Below, in pieces: positions 1-5,078 of a DNA stretch of 5,078 nt; the stretch's first letter is position 1, and each line of letters begins with the position of its first letter. The DNA is from Chitinophagaceae bacterium (GTDB lineage Bacteria; Bacteroidota; Bacteroidia; Chitinophagales; Chitinophagaceae). The notes under the pieces are model-generated. The model saw only the letters and a list, made by a program, of their open reading frames with translations, was not told the origin of the DNA and did not search any database. The position numbers and the translations under genes are program-made. The stretch is taken from positions 1 through 5,078 of the forward strand of contig JADGPY010000097.1 in the NCBI GenBank assembly GCA_017882205.1. Direction: 5' to 3'.

Positions 1-1562
1 CCAGCCCGCTCTGATTCAATAAAACTTTGATGGATCTTACTTTCTGTAACGATCTCAATTAAATTAAGATCAATAATTTTCAGGACTGCTGTTGAAAAAT
101 TAGTTGCTGAAGATGCATTATTTTTTGCTCTTAGCTTTTCGATATAAAGCCCCCATGCAGCATATAACTCTTCCTCGTTCAATTCCCTGCTGATCTTTTC
201 CTGCGATTCGTACTTGTTGGCTACTTCCTGTCGTATTCGTGCAAGTGCGCCCAGCTTTGGTATCGATTTTAAAGGCCCGGCAGTTGAAGCCTTAGTCTCG
301 GGCTTTTTGTTCTGACTGCTAGTTGTCTCAATGATCAGTTTTGCCACCTCCTGATTATTTCCTTTTTCTTTTAATTCAATGGGTTGGATCGACCTAAATG
401 CAACTGGCTTTGTAGATTCAATTTGTCTTTTTTTACTAACCCCGGTTTCGTCGTTAATCAATTCAAGCGCCTGCTGTAAATAGCATAGACGTATAAGGGC
501 AAGTTCAACGTGCAGTCGTTTGTTTCGTGCCTGCTTATAATTGATCTCGGCTTCATTTAAAATGTTCAATGAGCTGATGAGGTATGCCGGTGATATTTTC
601 TGAGCTGTCTGCAAATACTTTTCTTTGAATTCATCCGCTACCTCAAGCAGGATTGCCACCTTTGGATCCTTGCTTACCAGGATATTGCGAATGCATTCTG
701 CAAAGCCATTCAATACAAGGTCTCCTTCAAATCCTTTGCGGTTTATTTCATCATACATCAATAAGGCATCGCTGATACTTTGAGCCTGCATTGCATCCAT
801 CAATTTGAAATAATATTCTTCATCCAGGATGTTCAGGTGTTCCAATGCACTGGAATAGGTGAGTTTACCATTGGTAAAGCTGACAATCTTATCTAATATA
901 CTCAAGGCATCACGAAGACAGCCCTCGCTTTTTTGTGCGATTACATGCAAGGCAGCCTTATCCGCTTTTATTCCTTCTTTATCACAGATTTCCTGCAAAT
1001 GCACCGTTGTATCGTGATTGGTTATTCTTTTAAAATCAAAGATCTGGCACCGTGAAAGGATGGTTGGAATGATCTTATGTTTTTCTGTTGTAGCCAGGAT
1101 GAAAATCGCGTATGGAGGGGGCTCTTCCAATGTTTTTAAAAAAGCATTAAATGCTGAGGAGCTGAGCATGTGAACCTCATCTACTATGTACACCTTGTAT
1201 TTTCCAGCCTGGGGGGCAAACCTTACCTGGTCTACAAGAGAGCGTATATCATCCACAGAGTTATTGCTTGCAGCATCCAGTTCATGGATATTCAAAGATG
1301 TACCCTGGTCGAAAGAAATACATGAATTACATTGATTACAAGCCTCTGCATCAGGGGTTCGATTCTCACAGTTGATCGTTTTGGCTAAGATTCGTGCGCA
1401 GGTTGTTTTTCCCACACCTCTTGGGCCGCAAAATAAAAATGCATGTGCGAGCTGGTTATTTTTTATCGCATTCTTTAATGTAGTGGTAATATGTGATTGT
1501 CCAACTACGGTATTAAAATTCTGGGGGCGGTATTTACGCGCAGAAACAATGAAGTTTTCCAT
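1..1562 (-). CDS. dnaX: DNA polymerase III subunit gamma/tau (clamp loader), N-terminal part, cut by window edge
   Basis: This is the ATPase and organising subunit of the replicative clamp loader, which opens the sliding clamp and, as tau, ties polymerase to helicase. I translated the frame from the ATG at 1562-1560 to the left edge with no stop: 520 complete codons plus 2 bases. Visible motifs are Walker A GPRGVGKTT (residues 46-54), four zinc-module cysteines (C65, C75, C78, C81), DAAS (96-99), Walker B DEVH (128-131), sensor 1 LATTE (156-160), the SRC arginine-finger motif (170-172) and sensor 2 GCLRDALS (214-221). Residues about 245-370 fit the gamma/tau domain III. Residues about 375-440 are a polar, K/S/P-rich linker. 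Residues 441-520 begin a tau-specific C-terminal domain whose end lies outside the window. The start is supported by MENFIVSARKYRP, the usual beginning of the family in Bacteroidota. No Shine-Dalgarno is seen. The GNAT gene lies 90 bp upstream on the same strand, so co-transcription is possible. Confidence 0.97.
   Translation of the reverse strand, partial: MENFIVSARKYRPQNFNTVVGQSHITTTLKNAIKNNQLAHAFLFCGPRGVGKTTCARILAKTINCENRTPDAEACNQCNSCISFDQGTSLNIHELDAASNNSVDDIRSLVDQVRFAPQAGKYKVYIVDEVHMLSSSAFNAFLKTLEEPPPYAIFILATTEKHKIIPTILSRCQIFDFKRITNHDTTVHLQEICDKEGIKADKAALHVIAQKSEGCLRDALSILDKIVSFTNGKLTYSSALEHLNILDEEYYFKLMDAMQAQSISDALLMYDEINRKGFEGDLVLNGFAECIRNILVSKDPKVAILLEVADEFKEKYLQTAQKISPAYLISSLNILNEAEINYKQARNKRLHVELALIRLCYLQQALELINDETGVSKKRQIESTKPVAFRSIQPIELKEKGNNQEVAKLIIETTSSQNKKPETKASTAGPLKSIPKLGALARIRQEVANKYESQEKISRELNEEELYAAWGLYIEKLRAKNNASSATNFSTAVLKIIDLNLIEIVTESKIHQSFIESERA
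418..434 (-). other. Possible slippage site in dnaX (seven-A run followed by a -1 frame stop)
   Basis: On the coding strand, codons 376-379 read AGT AAA AAA AGA, which is a run of seven A (434-428). It is the longest A run I found in the gene. One extra A, or a -1 ribosomal slip, would add K-T-N and stop at TGA (420-418), giving about 381 residues. One lost A would stop at about 396. Either product keeps the three clamp-loader domains and loses the tau region, as the gamma product does in E. coli and Thermus. The classic A AAA AAG heptamer is absent: the base before the run is T, so dual-tRNA slippage would be poor and transcriptional slippage is the likelier route. I saw no strong downstream stem-loop. 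This is inference. Confidence 0.3.
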
Positions 1563-1601
1563 GAAAGTGCAAATTACAAATTTTCGGAGTTTCTGAGACT
1601 G

Positions 1602-1649
1602 ATATCCCAGGACTGAAGTCCTTGGTTGGGGAGTGAAGTCCTGGGTTAT
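1602..1649. repeat. Intergenic inverted repeat with internal direct repeats (REP-like)
   Basis: CCCAGGACT (1606-1614) and AGTCCTGGG (1637-1645) are perfect 9-bp inverted arms around a 22-nt loop. After one T:T mismatch the stem continues for three more pairs (1602-1604 with 1647-1649). The same stretch holds two imperfect direct copies, 1611-1625 and 1631-1645, identical at 13 of 15 positions. The left copy can also fold alone as GGAC-TGAA-GTCC (1610-1621). It lies between the GNAT stop and the dnaX start. No T tract follows on the minus strand, so it is not a standard intrinsic terminator. It resembles the short palindromic 'GGxCTGAAGxCC' intergenic repeats common in Bacteroidota and some other phyla. 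That family assignment is from memory and needs a genome-wide count. Confidence 0.65.
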
Positions 1650-1652
1650 GGG

Positions 1653-2816
1653 TTAATTCAACACCGGGTGCCTTTTGAACTCTTTACTTCTATCAAATAA
1701 ATAGCGGTAGGTAGTCAGCATCCTACTTTGCTCCGCACCAATGTTTTTTGAGATGTTCAGCATTTTTGGATTGAAATCTCCCTGCCATTGCAGTTCCAGT
1801 TCATTATACTGTTGCTTTGCCTGGATGACCTTAGCTCCTTCAACAATCATGTAATAATCAATTCCCATAGCCTGGTATTCAGGGGTTACTCCAAAGACGA
1901 TTCCCGTGAATTTATTGCACACCCCTTGTCTTTTAAGCCAGGAATATTTTAGTTTGGCCCACCAGCTAAAACTTCCATTGAGGTATTTGAAGATTTGGTT
2001 GAGCTCCGGCAAATTGATCCAGAATGCTATGGGTTCATCTTTATGATATACGAACCAAATTAGATCCTCATCGATTACCGGCTTCATTGATTGCAGCATT
2101 TTAAGGGCAATTTCCGCGCTCATTTCTTTATTTCCCTCATGTTTAGCCCACGCATTATTATAGACGATACTAAAATCCAGGGCAAACTTTTTCAGATCAT
2201 TCTTCCGGATGTGCCTCGCTTTAAAATCCTGATTAGCAGCATATTTTGCGTGTTGAGTATAGAATTGCGCGTTTAAACGGGTTTGTACGAATAGGTGCCA
2301 GCATACCTGGTTGTAAAAATTTTTGAAACCATAATCTTCGAACAAGGTCTTATAATAAGGAGGATTATAATTCATGAGGTAGATTGGAGGCTTAAAACCT
2401 TCTACCACCAAACCCCACCAGCGATCTCTTTCCCCAAAATTGATTGGTCCATCCATGGCCTGCATTCCGCGTTGCATTAACCAGTGGCGGGCCACGTCGA
2501 ATAACATATCTGCCGCTTCCTGGGTATTGATACATTCAAAAAATCCTATACCACCTGTTGGTTGTTCATCACCCTTGTTCTTATATTTTTTATTGGTAAA
2601 GGCTGCTATTCTTCCAATAGACTCATCGCTCTCATTTCTCAGAATCCAGCGGGCACACTCACCAAACCGAAAGGCTTTGTTTTTAAGTGGATCAAAAACA
2701 TTATTGATGTCTTTGTCAAGCGGCCGGATATAGTTCGGATCATCTTTATATATCCTCAAAGGGATATGAAGAAACTCATTTGCTGTAAGTTGATCAGTTA
2801 CCTGGATTAATTCCAT
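1653..2816 (-). CDS. GNAT-fold acyltransferase-like protein (YghO-like), substrate unknown
   Basis: This 387-residue soluble protein has no signal peptide or membrane segment. It resembles a family of long GNAT-superfamily proteins (E. coli YghO and homologues in Bacteroidota and Deltaproteobacteria) whose substrate I do not know. Recognisable blocks in order are IGRIAAFTN (67-75), GFFE (91-94), GPINFGERDRWWG (123-135) followed by VEGF (138-141), and YNPPYY (150-155). Then come VTPEYQAMGIDYYM (310-323), which is the likely acyl-CoA pyrophosphate loop (the Q-x-x-G-x pattern of GNAT motif A), and a closing E-L-x-W...FNPKMLNISKNIGAE block (341-362). At about 390 residues it is roughly twice a minimal GNAT domain, with the classical motif only in the second half. 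The ATG at 2816-2814 lies a few bases below a -7 promoter box, so the leader would be very short. It precedes dnaX on the same strand and diverges from atpD. Family assignment is by motif recall; enzyme activity is unproven. Confidence 0.8.
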   Translation of the reverse strand: MELIQVTDQLTANEFLHIPLRIYKDDPNYIRPLDKDINNVFDPLKNKAFRFGECARWILRNESDESIGRIAAFTNKKYKNKGDEQPTGGIGFFECINTQEAADMLFDVARHWLMQRGMQAMDGPINFGERDRWWGLVVEGFKPPIYLMNYNPPYYKTLFEDYGFKNFYNQVCWHLFVQTRLNAQFYTQHAKYAANQDFKARHIRKNDLKKFALDFSIVYNNAWAKHEGNKEMSAEIALKMLQSMKPVIDEDLIWFVYHKDEPIAFWINLPELNQIFKYLNGSFSWWAKLKYSWLKRQGVCNKFTGIVFGVTPEYQAMGIDYYMIVEGAKVIQAKQQYNELELQWQGDFNPKMLNISKNIGAEQSRMLTTYRYLFDRSKEFKRHPVLN

Positions 2817-2827
2817 AAGTTGTGGAG

Positions 2828-2835
2828 CAAAGGTA
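2828..2835 (-). promoter_or_regulatory. Bacteroidota -7 promoter box for the GNAT gene
   Basis: On the minus strand the bases read TACCTTTG, an exact match to the Bacteroidota sigma-A -7 consensus TAnnTTTG. The expected transcription start is near 2821, only about 5 nt before the ATG at 2816, so the message would be almost leaderless. I found no convincing TTTG at the -33 position. The box is the mirror image of the atpD box at 2886-2893. Confidence 0.55.
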
Positions 2836-2885
2836 ATTTTTTCAGCAATCTTGTTATTTCATTTTAATTTTTGGGCATATCATCT

Positions 2886-2893
2886 TACCTTTG
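2886..2893 (+). promoter_or_regulatory. Bacteroidota -7 promoter box for atpDC
   Basis: TACCTTTG is an exact match to TAnnTTTG, followed by GC. The expected transcription start is near 2900, giving a leader of about 17 nt, AT-rich and without Shine-Dalgarno, before the ATG at 2918. A TTTG at 2868-2871 lies only 12-14 nt upstream, too close for a standard -33 element; the correctly spaced position is a T-rich stretch (2862-2865). The box overlaps a TTG codon that would otherwise extend the atpD frame, which argues against that upstream start. Confidence 0.6.
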
Positions 2894-2917
2894 CGGCCGT
2901 TTAAACAATCAATATTT

Positions 2918-4423
2918 ATGGGAAACGTAGGCAAGATTAAGCAGATCATCGGTGCTGTTGTAGATGTGCATTTTACGGGAGATAACAAGCTTCCCGAAAT
3001 TTATAATGCACTTCAGATAACGCGGCCAAATGGCGATAAATTAATACTGGAAACGCAACAACATCTTGGTGAGGACAGTGTTCGTTGTATTGCAATGGAT
3101 GGAACCGAAGGATTGGTCAGGGGAATGGAAGTAGTTGATCTTGGCACACCCATCCTCATGCCAATTGGGGAAGAGATAAATGGTCGTTTATTTAATGTTA
3201 TAGGTGATGCAATCGATGGTTTGCCACAAGTGAATAAAGCGAATGGCCGCCCGATCCACAACAAGCCACCGTTATTCGAAAATTTAAGTACTGCTTCTGA
3301 AATATTATATACAGGGATCAAGGTGATAGACCTTATCGAGCCTTATGCAAAAGGTGGTAAAATTGGTTTGTTTGGAGGTGCAGGGGTTGGCAAAACGGTT
3401 TTGATCCAGGAGTTGATCAACAACATTGCGAAGGCTTACAGCGGTTTGTCAGTATTTGCCGGCGTGGGTGAACGTACCCGTGAAGGCAATGACCTTTTGC
3501 GTGAAATGATCGAAGCGGGCATCATGAAATATGGTGATAAGTTTAAGCATAGTATGGAAGAGGGTGGTTGGGATCTGGAAACAGTGAACATGGAAGATTT
3601 GAAAGATTCTAAAGCAACATTTGTATTCGGTCAGATGAATGAACCACCGGGAGCAAGGGCTCGGGTAGCTTTGAGTGGACTAACCATAGCAGAATACTTC
3701 CGTGACGGGGATGGTACTGGAAAAGGTAAAGATATCTTATTTTTCGTTGATAATATATTCCGTTTCACCCAAGCAGGATCAGAGGTTTCGGCATTACTTG
3801 GAAGAATGCCATCAGCAGTGGGCTACCAACCAACTCTTGCAACAGAGATGGGATTAATGCAGGAAAGGATCACTTCAACAAAAAATGGTTCTATTACATC
3901 TGTGCAGGCAGTGTATGTTCCTGCTGATGACCTTACTGATCCAGCGCCGGCAACTACATTTGCTCACCTTGATGCAACCACTGTATTGAGCCGTAAGATT
4001 GCTGATCTTGGAATTTATCCTGCAGTAGATCCATTGGATTCTACTTCAAGAATATTGACCCCTTCAATTGTAGGCGATGCGCATTACGATTGTGCAAACA
4101 GGGTAAAATTGACTTTACAGCGATATAAAGAGTTACAGGATATTATTGCGATTCTCGGACTCGATGAATTGAGCGATGAAGACAAACTAACAGTTAGCCG
4201 TGCGCGAAGAGTACAGCGCTTTTTATCTCAGCCTTTCCACGTTGCTGAACAGTTTACCGGGTTGAAGGGTATACTGGTGCCCATTGAAGATACGATCCGT
4301 GGATTTAATGCGATCATGGATGGTGAAGTGGATGAATACCCGGAAGCAGCATTTAACCTTGTGGGAACCCTGGAAGATGCGATCGAAAAAGGTAAGAAGA
4401 TGATGGAAGCAGCGAATGCATAA
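2918..4423 (+). CDS. atpD: F1Fo ATP synthase subunit beta (catalytic)
   Basis: This is the catalytic subunit of F1 on the cytoplasmic side of the inner membrane. Three copies alternate with alpha and make ATP from ADP and phosphate, driven by rotation of the central stalk. The N-terminal beta-barrel begins at GKIKQIIGAVVDV. Key sites are the P-loop GGAGVGKT (153-160), GERTREGND (184-192, with catalytic Glu at E189), Walker B ILFFVDN (273-279), GRMPSAVGYQP (295-305), the adenine-contacting aromatic in LGIYPAVDPLDS (Y367), and the DELSDED lever motif (416-422), a close match to the canonical DELSEED. The length is 501 residues against about 460 in E. coli. Most of the difference is an insertion at about 203-233, before the VFGQMNEPPGAR motif, and a longer loop at about 263-271; this is typical of Bacteroidota. 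The frame is open to a TTG at 2891, but the ATG at 2918 is chosen because it matches the family start and lies downstream of the promoter box. It is followed by atpC after 39 bp. Confidence 0.98.
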   Translation: MGNVGKIKQIIGAVVDVHFTGDNKLPEIYNALQITRPNGDKLILETQQHLGEDSVRCIAMDGTEGLVRGMEVVDLGTPILMPIGEEINGRLFNVIGDAIDGLPQVNKANGRPIHNKPPLFENLSTASEILYTGIKVIDLIEPYAKGGKIGLFGGAGVGKTVLIQELINNIAKAYSGLSVFAGVGERTREGNDLLREMIEAGIMKYGDKFKHSMEEGGWDLETVNMEDLKDSKATFVFGQMNEPPGARARVALSGLTIAEYFRDGDGTGKGKDILFFVDNIFRFTQAGSEVSALLGRMPSAVGYQPTLATEMGLMQERITSTKNGSITSVQAVYVPADDLTDPAPATTFAHLDATTVLSRKIADLGIYPAVDPLDSTSRILTPSIVGDAHYDCANRVKLTLQRYKELQDIIAILGLDELSDEDKLTVSRARRVQRFLSQPFHVAEQFTGLKGILVPIEDTIRGFNAIMDGEVDEYPEAAFNLVGTLEDAIEKGKKMMEAANA

Positions 4424-4462
4424 CTCTGAACGCCGGATTAGATATTGATATAAAATCAAATT

Positions 4463-4714
4463 ATGACACTGGAAATACTTACACCGGAAAAAAAAATATT
4501 CAGTGGTGAAGTTTATGGGGTGCAATTGCCTGGGATAGATGGCTCATTTGAAGTGTTGGAAAAGCATGCTCCATTAGTAAGCGCATTAAAAGCCGGTAAA
4601 CTAAAGATCCTTAAAGACAGAAATGAAACTGCTCATTATACCATTCAGGGAGGATTTGTGGAAGTGTTGAATAATAAGACAACAGTATTGGTGGAAGGTG
4701 CGAATGAGGTATAA
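4463..4714 (+). CDS. atpC: F1Fo ATP synthase subunit epsilon, short form
   Basis: Epsilon binds gamma on the central stalk and couples F1 rotation to the c-ring. The 83 residues cover only the N-terminal beta-sandwich: MTLEILTPEKKIFSGEV, then the G-x-x-G-x-F-E-V-L-x-x-H-A-P-L block (24-38), then a second conserved GGFVEV stretch (63-68). The C-terminal helical hairpin present in the roughly 139-residue E. coli protein is missing. That hairpin is the part that inhibits ATP hydrolysis, so this kind of self-inhibition is not expected here. The short form is normal in Bacteroidota and ends at a clean TAA, so I do not treat it as a truncation. No Shine-Dalgarno precedes the ATG; the spacer from atpD is AT-rich. 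It is co-transcribed with atpD by position. The stop codon directly abuts the stop of the convergent minus-strand gene. Confidence 0.95.
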   Translation: MTLEILTPEKKIFSGEVYGVQLPGIDGSFEVLEKHAPLVSALKAGKLKILKDRNETAHYTIQGGFVEVLNNKTTVLVEGANEV

Positions 4715-5078
4715 TCAGACATCTTCTTTTATTTGCAATATTGACCATGCCATAAAAGGCATTATTATTAATAAAAACAACGAGTATACACAGCCTGTGG
4801 TGAAGAAAAGGGTTGCTATGATGAACCCGAGGTATATCGGGTATAAGAAAAATAATATTCCTACCACAATTGAATCATAATGATCGTTGTTTTTCCTTCT
4901 TACAACAGCGATAACAGCATAATAGAGAGGAAAGTGCAAAATGTATCCAAGCAATGCCGGTAGTGACAACATAATTATTTTCCAACGTGGTACCTGGGTC
5001 TGAAAATGCCGTTTGACGGAGTCTATATCTTTGTTATCTACTTCGTAAACGAGTTTTTGTAATTCCTCGTTTAGCAGG
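4715..5078 (-). CDS. Multi-spanning membrane protein, C-terminal part, probably a phospholipid/glycerol acyltransferase, cut by window edge
   Basis: The minus-strand frame is open from the TGA at 4717-4715 to the right edge, giving 120 complete codons. An ATG at 4972 is internal, because coding sequence of the same character continues upstream (N-E-E-L-Q-K-L-V-Y-E-V-D...). Visible residues 1-33 are polar and helical. Three hydrophobic segments follow at about 34-59 (with the HFPLYY motif at 48-53), 68-92 (with FLYPIYLG at 77-84) and 96-114. The protein ends in Q-I-K-E-D-V. A polar C-terminal arm followed by an 'HFPLYY...LYPIYL' membrane region resembles the C-terminus of Bacteroidota PlsC-like 1-acyl-glycerol-phosphate acyltransferases of about 400 residues. 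The catalytic HX4D motif would lie upstream, outside the window, so the function is inferred from recall. The gene is convergent with atpC, with no base between the stops. Confidence 0.6.
   Translation of the reverse strand, partial: LLNEELQKLVYEVDNKDIDSVKRHFQTQVPRWKIIMLSLPALLGYILHFPLYYAVIAVVRRKNNDHYDSIVVGILFFLYPIYLGFIIATLFFTTGCVYSLFLLIIMPFMAWSILQIKEDV
4747..4770 (+). terminator. Weak candidate terminator for atpDC
   Basis: ATGCC (4747-4751) and GGCAT (4758-4762) form a perfect 5-bp stem with a 6-nt loop, followed by an A/T-rich tail TATTATTA. It lies about 30 bp past the atpC stop, inside the coding region of the convergent gene. The stem is short and the tail is not a pure T run, so this is only the best candidate I could find. 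Confidence 0.22.

Noticed and set aside
1570..1576. TAATTTG on the minus strand as a -7 box for dnaX
   Set aside because: It is one base short of TAnnTTTG and sits almost on the start codon; no -33 element fits. The dnaX promoter stays unassigned, and read-through from the GNAT gene is possible.
1372..1596. Plus-strand 74-codon open frame
   Set aside because: It lies opposite the well-supported dnaX P-loop and zinc region; its protein has no recognisable features.
2091..2810. Several plus-strand open frames of 61-97 codons
   Set aside because: All are opposite the GNAT gene, overlap one another and have no family resemblance.
2891..2917. TTG start giving a 510-residue AtpD
   Set aside because: The TTG lies inside the -7 promoter box and the nine extra residues do not resemble the family; the ATG at 2918 gives the normal N-terminus.
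3013..3321. Minus-strand 102-codon open frame
   Set aside because: It is the antisense of the conserved N-terminal part of atpD.
4223..4525. Minus-strand 100-codon open frame across the atpD-atpC junction
   Set aside because: It is antisense to two conserved genes and has no recognisable domain.
4698..4880. Plus-strand 60-codon open frame starting within atpC
   Set aside because: It is opposite the membrane-protein gene, whose hydrophobic periodicity and open frame to the edge are far more convincing.
4715..4972. A complete 85-residue small membrane protein
   Set aside because: The frame is open upstream of the ATG at 4972 to the window edge with a plausible protein sequence, so it is the end of a longer gene.

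Overview
The window reads as an ordinary chromosomal housekeeping segment of a Bacteroidota bacterium, with a Chitinophagales/Sphingobacteriales-like flavour. Four things support this. The F1 beta subunit carries the roughly 30-residue insertion and 501-residue length usual in that phylum. The epsilon subunit is the short 83-residue form with no C-terminal helices. No start codon has a convincing Shine-Dalgarno sequence. Two exact copies of the Bacteroidota -7 promoter box (TAnnTTTG) face away from each other in the one divergent intergenic region. Coding density is very high and I see no RNA gene, mobile element or CRISPR array.

Layout from left to right. Positions 1-1562 (minus) hold the N-terminal 520 codons of dnaX, the clamp-loader gamma/tau subunit, cut by the left edge. 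Positions 1563-1652 are a 90-bp spacer with a strong inverted repeat that also forms two imperfect direct copies. Positions 1653-2816 (minus) hold a 387-residue GNAT-fold protein of the YghO-like type, upstream of dnaX on the same strand. Positions 2817-2917 are a divergent promoter region. Positions 2918-4423 and 4463-4714 (plus) are atpD and atpC, a two-gene ATP synthase unit; no other atp gene is visible. Positions 4715-5078 (minus) are the C-terminal 120 residues of a multi-spanning membrane protein, probably a phospholipid/glycerol acyltransferase, cut by the right edge and convergent with atpC with no base between the two stop codons.

Functionally, AtpD is the catalytic beta subunit of F1 and AtpC sits on the central stalk, so these two work together. 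DnaX (replication), the GNAT protein (unknown substrate) and the acyltransferase-like protein (probably membrane lipids) have no evident shared pathway with them. I found no clearly novel system. The points most worth checking are the mirrored divergent promoters, a run of seven A in dnaX where a slip would give a gamma-like short product, and the repeat between the GNAT gene and dnaX.
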